From contig JAFZRU010000007.1 of assembly GCA_017619755.1 (NCBI GenBank), positions 117,641 through 181,640 on the forward strand: a stretch of DNA of 64,000 nucleotides, written 5' to 3'. Made by a program: the position numbers and the translations under genes. Position 1 is the first letter of the stretch. Each line of letters begins with the position of its first letter. This document shows positions 26,197-34,487 of this stretch, piece after piece. The stretch comes from Prevotella sp. GTDB lineage: Bacteria; Bacteroidota; Bacteroidia; Bacteroidales; Bacteroidaceae. The notes beneath the pieces are model-generated. The model did not search any database and was not told the origin of the DNA. It was given only the letters and a program-made list of their open reading frames with translations.

Positions 26197-26634
26197 ATGA
26201 AAACGTACAAATATACAATCAACGGTAACCAATATGAGGTGACAGTTGGCGAGATTGCCGACAACATCGCCGACGTGACTGTCAACGGCGAAGCCTTCAA
26301 GGTGGAGATGGAGCCGGAGGAAGAGCCGGAGAAGAAGAAAGTGGTAGTGAAAACTGGCGCGGCCAAGGAAACCTCTGCTCCTGCGGAGGCCGACTCCTCC
26401 AGTTCGGGTCCTGTCAACACTGCCAACGCCTTGAAAGCCCCACTCCCCGGCGTGATCACGGAAATCAAGGTGTCCGTTGGCGACACGGTTTCCGCCGGCG
26501 ACGTAGTTTTAGTGCTGGAAGCCATGAAAATGGCCAACAACCTTGAGGCGGAGAAATCGGGCAAGGTGACAGCCATCCTGGTGTCGCAGGGTGCCAGCGT
26601 GATGGAAGACACACCGCTCATCGTCATCGAATAA
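26197..26634 (+). CDS. mmdC: Biotin carboxyl carrier subunit
   Basis: The 145-residue protein starts MKTYKYTINGNQYEVTVGEI, has an acidic then Ala/Ser-rich linker (EPEEEPEKKK, TSAPAEADSSSSG), and ends with a biotinyl domain: LKAPLPGVITEIKVSVGDTV and VLVLEAMKMANNLEAE, with the biotinylated lysine in EAMKM. It carries the carboxyl group for the transferase encoded by mmdA. A terminator lies directly behind, so the operon ends here. Confidence 0.93.
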   Translation: MKTYKYTINGNQYEVTVGEIADNIADVTVNGEAFKVEMEPEEEPEKKKVVVKTGAAKETSAPAEADSSSSGPVNTANALKAPLPGVITEIKVSVGDTVSAGDVVLVLEAMKMANNLEAEKSGKVTAILVSQGASVMEDTPLIVIE

Positions 26635-26660
26635 GCAAACTTCAAACACATCCATTCTGT

Positions 26661-26690
26661 GGAGGATTGGGGTTAAATCCCCAATCCTCC
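26661..26690 (+). terminator. Terminator of the mce-mmdA-mmdC operon
   Basis: GGAGGATTGGGG (26661-26672) and CCCCAATCCTCC (26679-26690), six-base loop, followed by CTTTGTTTTAG. A classic intrinsic terminator. Confidence 0.9.
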
Positions 26691-26857
26691 CTTTGTTTTA
26701 GCCCTCCGATTCGTCAAAAAACGTGGCAAATTCTAAATAAAGCAAAAAAGGATTTCCACATTTGGTTTTTTTTTCGTAAATTTGCATGATAATTTGCGAA
26801 GTGGCTCGCCACTTTGCCTCATTCACCCCATCCGACAACCCAAAAGAAGAGCAAAAG

Positions 26858-27667
26858 ATGTCCAAAAAAGTTCTATTCATCAATCAGGAAATCTCCCCCT
26901 ACGTACCAGATAGCGAAATGTCCGTTTTGGGGAAGATGCTTCCCCAAATCATGCAGGAGGAAGGCTTCGAGATACGCACTTTCATGCCCAAATGGGGCAT
27001 CATCAACGAGCGCCGCGGGCAGTTGCACGAGGTCATCCGCCTATCGGGCATGAACCTGATCATTGACGACACCGACCATCCCCTGATCATCAAGGTGGCA
27101 TCCATCCCGGTGTCGCGCATCCAGGTATATTTCATCGACAATGACGATTATTTCCAGAAGCGCAAGATGGAAGAGAACGAAAATGGAGAGGAGTATGCCG
27201 ACAATGGTGAGCGCGCCATCTTCTTCGCCCGTGGCGTATTGGAGACAGTGAAGAAGCTTCGCTGGTTTCCCGACATCATCGTCTGCCAAGGCTGGATGTC
27301 AGCCGTGGTGCCCCTCTACGTGAAGACGGCCTACAACGAGGAACCTTCTTTTGCCAACTCCAAAGTAGTGACTTCCTTGTTCACCAAGCAGTTGAAAAAC
27401 AACTTGGGCGACAATTTCAAACAATGTGTAGCTTTCCGCGAGGCAAAAGCAGATTTGCTCACCCCTTACAGCGACGATTTCAATTTCATCGAATTAGGCA
27501 AATTGGCCATCGACTACAGTGATGGCATCGTGGAAGCCGGCTCGGGAGTGGATCCCACCCTGATGGCATACGCCAAGGAAAAAGGCCTTCCCATCATGGG
27601 TTACCCCGGCGAGGAGAGCTACGCCGACGCCTACAAGGAATTCTATGCAAACTTATTAGGTGAATAA
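26858..27667 (+). CDS. Short glycogen/starch synthase-like protein (GT5 N-domain)
   Basis: The 269-residue protein begins MSKKVLFINQEISPYVPDSEMSVLGKMLPQIMQEEGFEIRTFMPKWG, which is the GT5 N-terminal catalytic domain start, and goes on with IIVCQGWMSAVVPLYVK and a final Rossmann-like part. Full GlgA is about 480 residues; the C-terminal ADP-glucose-binding half is absent. Proteins of this short type are usual in Bacteroidetes and are annotated as glycogen synthase, but activity on their own is doubtful. A TAAATTTG box lies at 26777-26784. The stop overlaps a possible GTG start of the next gene. Confidence 0.75.
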   Translation: MSKKVLFINQEISPYVPDSEMSVLGKMLPQIMQEEGFEIRTFMPKWGIINERRGQLHEVIRLSGMNLIIDDTDHPLIIKVASIPVSRIQVYFIDNDDYFQKRKMEENENGEEYADNGERAIFFARGVLETVKKLRWFPDIIVCQGWMSAVVPLYVKTAYNEEPSFANSKVVTSLFTKQLKNNLGDNFKQCVAFREAKADLLTPYSDDFNFIELGKLAIDYSDGIVEAGSGVDPTLMAYAKEKGLPIMGYPGEESYADAYKEFYANLLGE

Positions 27668-27674
27668 AAGAAAA

Positions 27675-29132
27675 ATGAGCACCCGACTATTGTCTGTCGC
27701 GGCTATTTCCGCCCTTATGCTGTTATCGGCTTGCGACGACACCACCGATGACATCGGCATCTCGCTTACCGACAATTCCGACCAATTGGCCGTCTCCTCC
27801 AGTGTGTTTCAAGCATTCTCACGCAGCGTGGCCGTGGACTCCGTGGTGGCGAAGAGTTCCCGGGGATACCTGGGCCGCATCAAGGATCCGGAGACCGACG
27901 CATACGTGACAGGCGACTTCATGACGCAATTCAACTGCATGGAGGGCTTTACCATCCTGGCGAAAGACAGCATTGCCCACCACGACGAAAACGGCGAGGT
28001 CATCGCCGACTCATGCGAGATTCGCTTGTTTTACAACAGCTATTACGGCGACTCGCTTGCCACAATGAAACTCACGCTCTACGAGCTTGACCATCCGATG
28101 CAGGAGGATGTGACCTATTACAGCGACTACAGCCCCCTTGACGACGGCAACGTCCGCCTTGACGGGGTTCACGAACAAAAAACCTACACGCTGCTCAACT
28201 ACTCCGACGAGAACCGTGGCAAAGACAACGATTACATCAACAACATCTGCATACGTCTCAACAATCCTTACACAGCCAAGGACGGTCGTACTTACAACAA
28301 CTACGGCAGTTACGTCATGCACTCCTTCTACGAGCATCCGGAGTATTTCAAGAACGCCAACATATTCCGCCGCCATGTGATGCCCGGCTTCTTCTTCAAG
28401 GTGACAGGTGGAATGGGGTCCATGGCCTATGTCACCTCACCCCAAATCAACATCTACTTCAGCCATTACAAGAACAAAAACAATACCGACAGCATATCCA
28501 AGAGCTATACGCTGCTCTCCGGCACGGAAGAAGTGCTTCAGACAACCACTGTCACCAACGACCATAGCGCCATCGCCAGTTTGGTGTCCGACGAGACTTG
28601 CACTTACATCAAAAGCCCTTCCGGTATCTTCACCGAGATCACCCTTCCCGTGGACAACATCCTCGCAGGACACGACAACGACACCATCAACACAGCAAAG
28701 ATGGTGCTACACCGTCTGAACAACGAGCAATGGAACACTTACAACCTTCCCGCCCCTCAAACGCTCTTGTTGGTGGAAGCAGACAGCGTGAGTTCGTTCT
28801 TTGAGAACAGCAAGGTAGCCAACTACAAGCAGTCCTTCCTTGCCTCCTATTCCACGGTCAACAACACCTATACATTCAGCAACATCGGGGCACTCATCAG
28901 CGCCATGAATGCAGCGAAAAAAGCTGGCTTGAAGAAAGACCCTTCCTGGGTTGCGGCTCATCCCAACTGGAACAAAGTGCTGCTGATTCCCGTCACCACG
29001 ACGACCACCTCCTATAGCAACACCACCATTCTGAGTGATGTGAGGAACGACATGTCGCTCACGAGCACGCGTCTGCAAGGAGGCAGCTCCACCCCCATCG
29101 AGATTCACGTCATTTACAGCAAGTTTGAATAA
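27675..29132 (+). CDS. DUF4270 lipoprotein
   Basis: The protein (485 aa from the ATG at 27675; a GTG at 27660 is also possible and would add MNKRK, improving the signal's basic end) has a lipobox LLSACDD and then the DUF4270 pattern: DDIGISLTDNSDQLAV, SSRGYLGRIKDPETDAYVTGDFMTQFN, RLFYNSYYGDSLATMKLTLYEL. Likely exposed at the outer membrane surface. Function is unknown. The pairing with the short GT5 protein recurs in Bacteroidales as far as I recall, hinting at a linked role. Confidence 0.85.
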   Translation: MSTRLLSVAAISALMLLSACDDTTDDIGISLTDNSDQLAVSSSVFQAFSRSVAVDSVVAKSSRGYLGRIKDPETDAYVTGDFMTQFNCMEGFTILAKDSIAHHDENGEVIADSCEIRLFYNSYYGDSLATMKLTLYELDHPMQEDVTYYSDYSPLDDGNVRLDGVHEQKTYTLLNYSDENRGKDNDYINNICIRLNNPYTAKDGRTYNNYGSYVMHSFYEHPEYFKNANIFRRHVMPGFFFKVTGGMGSMAYVTSPQINIYFSHYKNKNNTDSISKSYTLLSGTEEVLQTTTVTNDHSAIASLVSDETCTYIKSPSGIFTEITLPVDNILAGHDNDTINTAKMVLHRLNNEQWNTYNLPAPQTLLLVEADSVSSFFENSKVANYKQSFLASYSTVNNTYTFSNIGALISAMNAAKKAGLKKDPSWVAAHPNWNKVLLIPVTTTTTSYSNTTILSDVRNDMSLTSTRLQGGSSTPIEIHVIYSKFE

Positions 29133-29136
29133 ACTG

Positions 29137-29265
29137 ATGGCCGACAACTATTTGGAATACCGTCGTGAGGCTTACGAACGCCGCAAAGAGGAATGGCTTC
29201 GCAAGCAAGGTCACCTCCCTCGTAAGCCCCGTCGTCTGGAAAAGCCCGACGACGAGGCTCTTTAA
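29137..29265 (+). CDS. 42-aa highly charged small protein
   Basis: Four bases after the DUF4270 stop an ATG opens a 42-codon frame: MADNYLEYRREAYERRKEEW, then a basic stretch with LPRKPRRLEKPDDEAL. Nearly half of the residues are charged. Small proteins starting MADNYLE are, as I recall, common in Bacteroidales genomes and often wrongly called dehydrogenase fragments, which supports a real gene. A single amphipathic helix is likely. Function unknown; perhaps a nucleic-acid or ribosome-associated peptide (speculation). Confidence 0.6.
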   Translation: MADNYLEYRREAYERRKEEWLRKQGHLPRKPRRLEKPDDEAL

Positions 29266-29768
29266 CTCCCTCATCATTCTATCCACGAAAAAACCGATCC
29301 GATGTATCACTACACCAGATCGGCTGAACTATAAATCAACTCTCTCAAAATTTTTTCTATTCTCTGAAAACGAAAACAATCATCTTTCCTTGCTCACAAG
29401 TAGTGCTTCGCAAAGATTTCGTCATCCGAAAACCAATCTTTTACCTTAACACTACCTATTGAATAGATTCTCATTCGTCGTTTCTGATAGTGCAAAATTA
29501 TGCAGAAAATTTGGAAGAAACTTAAAAATCACTCCATATTTAGTGTAAAAAAGCCCATTTTTTGATTTAGGTCAAGTAGAAAACTGTTTGAAAATAGTAA
29601 AATTGGTTAAAAAAACCGATTTTTAGACAAAGTAATTATGTCATCGTCATTTTGACAACAGCGAAGCATTGCCATCTTGCACTCGAAAATGGAAAGAAAA
29701 ATAAACTTTCCTTTCCGTTTTACTCGTTTTTTCGTAACTTTGCAATCAGCAATCAAAAGAAAAAGAAA
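29266..29768. other. A/T-rich intergenic region with the promoter of the acyltransferase gene
   Basis: About 500 bases without a gene. A weak inverted repeat CCGATC...GATCGG lies at about 29292-29324. The right end holds TAACTTTG at 29735-29742, 27 bases before the next ATG. No RNA gene is recognised. Confidence 0.5.
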
Positions 29769-30680
29769 ATGGTAGTAAACACATTATTCGAGCAACTGAT
29801 ATCACACCTTTTCGCACGCGGTATTCGCAAGCGCGTGGCCGTGGTCTGTGCCTACGACTCCTCCACCCAGTACGCCATTAGCAGTGCATTGGAAGAGGGG
29901 TTTATCGACGCCATTTTAGTGGGCGACAAGTCCCAAACACCCTTCAACGCCCTGTTTGAAAAGCACGCTTCACATGTGAGCTATGTTGAAGCCCCCACGC
30001 CAGAGGCCGCCGCTCACGAGGCCGTGCGCCTGATACGCGAGGGAGAAGCCGACATCCTGATGAAGGGTCTTGTCAACACCGACACCCTTCTCCATGCGGT
30101 GCTTAACAAGGAGACGGGCATCCTCCCCCGTGGCAACGTACTCACCCACCTCACGGCATCGAGCCTCCCCGGCTATCCCCGTCTGCTCTTCTTCACAGAC
30201 GCCGCCGTCATCCCCTACCCCACCCACGAGCAACGTGTGGAGCAGGTGCGCGAGATAACCCGTCTATGCCACAGCTTTGGTATCGCCGAGCCCCGCATCT
30301 CCCTCATTCACTGCTCGGAAAAGGTTGGCGGAAAGTTCTTTCCATTCACAGAACGCTACTCCGAAATCATCGAGGCTGGCAAACAAGGTGAATTCGGTCC
30401 TTGCATCATCGACGGCCCGTTGGACCTGAAGACTTCGTGCTGCAAGGAAAGCTTGGACAAGAAAGGCATCGTCTCCCCCGTGGATGGCGCCGCCGATGCC
30501 TTGGTGTTTCCCGACATCGAGGCCGGCAACGTTTTCTACAAGACCATCACCTTCTTCTGCCATGCCGAGACCGCCGGCATCCTTGCCGGGCCGTTGGCAC
30601 CAGTGGTACTCCCCTCGCGCAGCGACAGCGACATGTGCAAGTTCTGCAGCTTGGCCTTAGCAGCCATCAACGCCACATAG
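29769..30680 (+). CDS. Phosphate butyryl/acetyltransferase family protein
   Basis: The 303-residue protein has the Ptb/Pta C-domain pattern: KRVAVVCAYDSSTQYAISSALEEGFIDAILVGD, ADILMKGLVNTDTLLHAVLNKETGI, LPRGNVLTHL, GPCIIDGPLDLKTSC and DALVFPDIEAGNVFYKTITFF. It transfers an acyl group between CoA and phosphate. In Bacteroidales such genes usually go with a butyrate kinase gene; here the next gene is uvrA and no kinase is near. The start at 29769 (MVVNTLFEQL) is chosen because the promoter box lies just upstream of it. Confidence 0.85.
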   Translation: MVVNTLFEQLISHLFARGIRKRVAVVCAYDSSTQYAISSALEEGFIDAILVGDKSQTPFNALFEKHASHVSYVEAPTPEAAAHEAVRLIREGEADILMKGLVNTDTLLHAVLNKETGILPRGNVLTHLTASSLPGYPRLLFFTDAAVIPYPTHEQRVEQVREITRLCHSFGIAEPRISLIHCSEKVGGKFFPFTERYSEIIEAGKQGEFGPCIIDGPLDLKTSCCKESLDKKGIVSPVDGAADALVFPDIEAGNVFYKTITFFCHAETAGILAGPLAPVVLPSRSDSDMCKFCSLALAAINAT

Positions 30681-30704
30681 CCTTTTCCATCATCCACTCC
30701 CCCT

Positions 30705-33521
30705 ATGAGGAAAGAAATCGAAGTCAAAGGTGCTCGGGTGAACAACCTGAAAAACATCGACGTGCACATCCCCCACGGCCAATTGGTGGTGATAGCCGGC
30801 GTCAGCGGCAGCGGGAAATCCTCCTTGGCATTCGACACGCTGTATGCCGAGGGCCAACGTCGTTATGTGGAAAGCCTGTCCTCCTACGCCCGCCAGTTCT
30901 TAGGTCGTATGAGCAAGCCGGAATGCGACTACATCAAGGGGCTCCCACCGGCCATCGCCATTGAGCAGCGCGTCATCAGCCGCAATCCCCGCTCCACGGT
31001 GGGCACCTCGACGGAGATTTACGAATACCTTCGCCTGCTCTTCGCCCGCATCGGCAAGACCTACTCCCCCGTGAGCGGGTGCTTAGTGAAGAAGCACAGC
31101 ACAGACGACATCATCGACCAAGTGCGGCAGTTCTCCTCCGGCACCAAATTCTGCGTGATGGCTCCCCTCCACATTCCTGCAGGCCGCACATTGGAGCGCC
31201 AACTGCAAATGGAGCTGCAGCAAGGGTTTGTCCGACTGTATGTCAAGGGGCAGTTTGTCCGCATCGACGACTTCCTTTCCGACGCTGCTGCGTTATCATC
31301 CACCTCACCAAAGGTAATCTACCTCCTTATCGACCGCCTCTCTGTGGATGACAGCAGTGACAGCATCTCCCGTCTTGTGGACTCCTGCGAGACGGCTCTT
31401 TTCGAGGGCGACGGGGCTTGCCGCCTCACGTTCCTCCCCTCCCACCTTTCCTACGACTTTTCCATGCGCTTCGAAGCCGACGGGATGACTTTCGAGGAGC
31501 CCAGCGACAACCTCTTCTCTTTCAACTCCCCCGTGGGTGCCTGCCCCACTTGCGAGGGCTATGGCCGCGTACTCGGCATCGACGAGCGTCTTGTGATTCC
31601 GAACACGACATTGAGCGTGTATGACGGTTGCGTGCAATGCTGGCACGGTGACAAGATGAAGATGTGGCAGGAGGAATTCTGCCGCCGTGCCTCCCGCGAC
31701 GGTTTCCCCATCTTCAAGCCATACTTGGAACTGTCACGCCAGGAGAAAGACTGGCTATGGCACGGCCTCCCGTGCGACCGCGGCCTCGACATCCACGAGC
31801 AAGTGTCCATCGACGCCTTCTTCGACATGGTGAAAGAGAACCAGTACAAGATACAATACCGTGTGATGCTGAGTCGCTACAAGGGCAAGACCATCTGCCC
31901 CACCTGCCATGGCACCCGGCTGAAGAAAGAGGCCGGCTACGTTCAAATATCGGGCAAGAGCATCTCGGACTTGGTGGAAATGCCGGTGTGGAGCCTTCGG
32001 CAATGGTTCCTCCACTTGGAGTTGGATGCTCATGAGGAGGCTGTGGCCCGCCGCCTCCTCACAGAAATCAACAACCGCCTCCGCTTCCTCGACGAGGTGG
32101 GCTTGGGATACCTGACGCTCAACCGTCAGTCGAACACGCTTAGTGGCGGAGAGAGCCAGCGCATCAACCTCACCACCTCACTTGGCAGTTCACTTGTAGG
32201 CTCGCTCTACATCCTCGACGAGCCAAGCATCGGCCTCCACAGTCGCGACACCGCACGGCTGATCAGCGTGCTCAAGGACCTACAGTCAATAGGCAACACT
32301 GTCATCATCGTGGAGCATGACGAGGAGTTCATGCGAGCCGCCGATTACCTGATAGACATCGGCCCCGACGCCGGCCGCCTTGGCGGCGAGGTGGTCTTTG
32401 CGGGCCGTGCGTCGGAGGTAAACGAACAGTCGTTGGAGCAATTCCCACGCAGCCACACGGTGAGATACCTCACTCACCAGGAGGCCATCCCCGTGCCTTC
32501 GAGCCGCCGTCCTTGGAATCTCCACCTTGTCATCCGTGGCGCACGTATGAACAACCTTCGTGGCATCGACGTCATCTTCCCTCTCAACGTGTTCACCGTG
32601 GTGACCGGTGTGAGCGGCAGCGGAAAATCATCGCTCGTGAAAGGCATTCTCTATCCTGCCTTGAAACGTCATCTCGGCGACGTGTGCGACCTTCCCGGGG
32701 AATACATGGCCCTTGATGGCGATTGGCGCCAAGTGAGCCGTGTGGAATTTGTGGACCAAAATCCCATCGGCAAGAGCAGCAGGAGCAACCCCGCCACCTA
32801 CGTGAAAGCCTACGACGCCATCCGCCAGTTGTTTGCAGAGCAACAGCTTTCCCGCCAAATGGGCTTCACCTCCCAATATTTCTCGTTCAATGCCGACGGA
32901 GGACGCTGCGACGAATGCAAAGGGGCTGGCGTCATTACCGTGGAAATGCAGTTCATGGCTGACTTGGAATTGGAATGTGAGGCATGCCATGGGCAACGCT
33001 TCAAGCGTGACATCCTTGACGTGCGTTTTGGCGGAAAGAACATCAACGACGTACTCGACATGACCGTCTCCGAGGCCATCGAGTTTTTCAATGCCAACCA
33101 ACAGGGCAACATATCCTCCAAACTTCAACCCCTTGAGGATGTCGGACTTGGCTACATCAAATTAGGTCAGAGTTCCTCCACCCTTTCAGGCGGTGAGAAC
33201 CAAAGGGTGAAGTTAGCTTATTTCATCGGGCAGGAGCGTCAAGAACCTACCATGTTCATCTTCGACGAGCCCACCACCGGCCTCCATTTCCACGACATCC
33301 GTCGCTTGCTCTCCGCCTTCCAGGCTCTCATCACTCGGGGGCACACCGTGGTGGTGATAGAGCACAACCTGGAAGTAATCAAATGCGCCGACCATGTCAT
33401 CGACCTTGGCCCCGACGGTGGCGACAAGGGTGGCAACCTGGTGTTCGCCGGCACACCCGAAGAGTTGGTGAAATGCCCAATGAGCATCACGGGCAAATAT
33501 CTCAAGGAGAAAATTATCTGA
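30705..33521 (+). CDS. uvrA: UvrABC system protein A
   Basis: The 938-residue protein shows both ATPase halves: Walker A GVSGSGKSSLAFDTLYAEG and GVSGSGKSSLVKGILYPAL, signatures LSGGESQRINL and LSGGENQRVKLAYF, and Walker B ILDEPSIGLH and IFDEPTTGLH. The second zinc site is normal (CDECKG...CEACHG). The first is not: before FSFNSPVGACPTC the usual CxxC pair is replaced (HLSYDFSMRFEADG). Together with UvrB and UvrC it finds bulky DNA damage in nucleotide excision repair. A second UvrA in the genome is possible. It follows the acyltransferase gene by 24 bases. Confidence 0.93.
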   Translation: MRKEIEVKGARVNNLKNIDVHIPHGQLVVIAGVSGSGKSSLAFDTLYAEGQRRYVESLSSYARQFLGRMSKPECDYIKGLPPAIAIEQRVISRNPRSTVGTSTEIYEYLRLLFARIGKTYSPVSGCLVKKHSTDDIIDQVRQFSSGTKFCVMAPLHIPAGRTLERQLQMELQQGFVRLYVKGQFVRIDDFLSDAAALSSTSPKVIYLLIDRLSVDDSSDSISRLVDSCETALFEGDGACRLTFLPSHLSYDFSMRFEADGMTFEEPSDNLFSFNSPVGACPTCEGYGRVLGIDERLVIPNTTLSVYDGCVQCWHGDKMKMWQEEFCRRASRDGFPIFKPYLELSRQEKDWLWHGLPCDRGLDIHEQVSIDAFFDMVKENQYKIQYRVMLSRYKGKTICPTCHGTRLKKEAGYVQISGKSISDLVEMPVWSLRQWFLHLELDAHEEAVARRLLTEINNRLRFLDEVGLGYLTLNRQSNTLSGGESQRINLTTSLGSSLVGSLYILDEPSIGLHSRDTARLISVLKDLQSIGNTVIIVEHDEEFMRAADYLIDIGPDAGRLGGEVVFAGRASEVNEQSLEQFPRSHTVRYLTHQEAIPVPSSRRPWNLHLVIRGARMNNLRGIDVIFPLNVFTVVTGVSGSGKSSLVKGILYPALKRHLGDVCDLPGEYMALDGDWRQVSRVEFVDQNPIGKSSRSNPATYVKAYDAIRQLFAEQQLSRQMGFTSQYFSFNADGGRCDECKGAGVITVEMQFMADLELECEACHGQRFKRDILDVRFGGKNINDVLDMTVSEAIEFFNANQQGNISSKLQPLEDVGLGYIKLGQSSSTLSGGENQRVKLAYFIGQERQEPTMFIFDEPTTGLHFHDIRRLLSAFQALITRGHTVVVIEHNLEVIKCADHVIDLGPDGGDKGGNLVFAGTPEELVKCPMSITGKYLKEKII

Positions 33522-33550
33522 AATAATTTTGCGATTACAAAAAAAAGGAT

Positions 33551-33558
33551 TAACTTTG
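33551..33558 (+). promoter_or_regulatory. -7 box of the tRNA-Thr/tRNA-Gly transcript
   Basis: TAACTTTG followed by C, 34 bases before the first tRNA base. Confidence 0.6.
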
Positions 33559-33592
33559 CAGCCGCGATAGAAAAAACGACTGGTTAGCAATC

Positions 33593-33668
33593 GCCGATAT
33601 GGCTCAGTTGGTAGAGCAATTCATTCGTAATGAATAGGTCCCGGGTTCGAGTCCCGGTATCGGCTCCA
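33593..33668 (+). tRNA. tRNA-Thr (anticodon CGT)
   Basis: Cloverleaf: acceptor GCCGATA pairs with TATCGGC; D-arm GCTC...GAGC; anticodon stem ATTCA/TGAAT with loop TTCGTAA; T-arm CCGGG TTCGAGT CCCGG; CCA is encoded. It reads the ACG threonine codon. Confidence 0.95.
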
Positions 33669-33677
33669 GGACATACT

Positions 33678-33751
33678 GCGGAATTAGCACATCGGTAGTG
33701 CATCGGCTTCCCAAGCCGAGGAGGCGGGTTCGATTCCCGTATTCCGCTCCA
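33678..33751 (+). tRNA. tRNA-Gly (anticodon CCC)
   Basis: Acceptor GCGGAAT pairs with ATTCCGC; anticodon stem TCGGC/GCCGA with loop TTCCCAA; T-arm GCGGG TTCGATT CCCGT; CCA encoded. It follows tRNA-Thr by nine bases, so both come from one transcript. Confidence 0.95.
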
Positions 33752-33765
33752 TCAATAAAACACAG

Positions 33766-33804
33766 AGAACCAATGAGTTGCAAGAAGAAAAACTCATTGG
33801 TTCT
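33766..33804 (+). terminator. Terminator after the tRNA pair
   Basis: AGAACCAATGAGTT (33766-33779) and AACTCATTGGTTCT (33791-33804) form a 14-bp perfect stem, then TTCTTTTGTC. Confidence 0.9.
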
Positions 33805-33828
33805 TTCTTTTGTCAAGGTTTATAAATT

Positions 33829-34014
33829 GTAAGAAAAAACTTGCGTGATAAGACCAGGAATATCACCGATGCAGACAAGCGTTGGATTGTTACAGCGTTT
33901 GATAATAACAAGAATCCAAAAGAAATAGAAACATCCGCCATCACCAAAGCAACCCCTGATGACAATGAAGGGGGCAGGGCTGTCACCCCCGATGTTTCTG
34001 ACCGACAAAGATAG
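33829..34014 (+). pseudogene. Possible remnant of a phage/ICE-type nuclease domain
   Basis: A 61-codon open stretch without a start codon reads VRKNLRDKTRNITDADKRW, then IVTAFDNNKNPKE, and ends GRAVTPDVSDRQR. The pattern (...KRWIVTAF...) reminds me of the C-terminal strands of barnase/EndoU/ColicinE5-RelE-like nuclease domains in phage and conjugative-element proteins. No upstream part exists: the terminator of the tRNA genes lies directly before. It would then be the tail of a decayed integrated element beside a tRNA gene. Recognition is from motif style only. Confidence 0.3.
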
Positions 34015-34063
34015 CAAATCTTCTTCAAACTTGCAAGGAAAGAGGGAAGATAATTATAATGAG

Positions 34064-34399
34064 GGTGGCCGTGATACGGCCACAAACGGAACCCTATCTG
34101 TTTTTATGCTTTACATACCATTTGTGAGCACCTCCCACATAAACGGCAAGGGCGACTGCCACAAAGACAAGAGCTATGGCCAACACCTCGGCATTCTGCT
34201 TCACATGCCCGTACAAGGTCCAAGCCAAGTCCTCCATTCTCCCGAGACCCATCGTCAGTCCGGTAGCCAATCCCGTTTCCCATGCGATGAAGAAAGAGCT
34301 ATGGGAAGTACCCCTTTGGCAATGGTTACTCATTTTGATGAAGAAGAGCAAGAATCTCGATCCTACGATGCCCGCCCCGAGTCCCACGAAGCTGGGAGG
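34064..34399. repeat. Direct repeat, copy 1 (duplicated end of the MFS gene)
   Basis: These 336 bases align without gaps to 37417-37752 at a constant offset of 3353 bases, with about 16 mismatches by eye (about 95% identity). The repeat starts with the palindrome GTGGCCGTGATACGGCCAC. Identity stops sharply at both ends. Confidence 0.92.
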
Positions 34400-34402
34400 C
34401 AT
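34094..34402 (-). pseudogene. Truncated MFS transporter, C-terminal 100 residues
   Basis: The minus-strand frame codes for GLGAGIVGSRFLLFFIKMSN to the end ...YVGGAHKWYVKHKNR, nearly identical to the last 100 residues of the transporter at 37447-38622, with the stop kept. The 5' three quarters of the gene are missing. It holds two to three membrane helices and has no start context, so it is not expected to work. Confidence 0.88.
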
Positions 34403-34487
34403 TCATTCCTATTCGCTTGGCAAATGCAGTGATGTTGATGGGATATTAGACAAAGATATAGGTCGTTTTGTATTGAAATATTGTTAA
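34401..34487 (+). pseudogene. Possible dockerin-type remnant
   Basis: Right after the duplicated stretch a frame reads IHSYSLGKCSDVDGILDKDI then GRFVLKYC and stop. DVDGxxDxxDIxxFVLKY resembles a second half of a dockerin type I repeat (DxDGxxxxxDxxxLxxY). It has no start codon and is too short to prove. It would link this side of the repeat to the dockerin gene at 37069. Confidence 0.3.
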
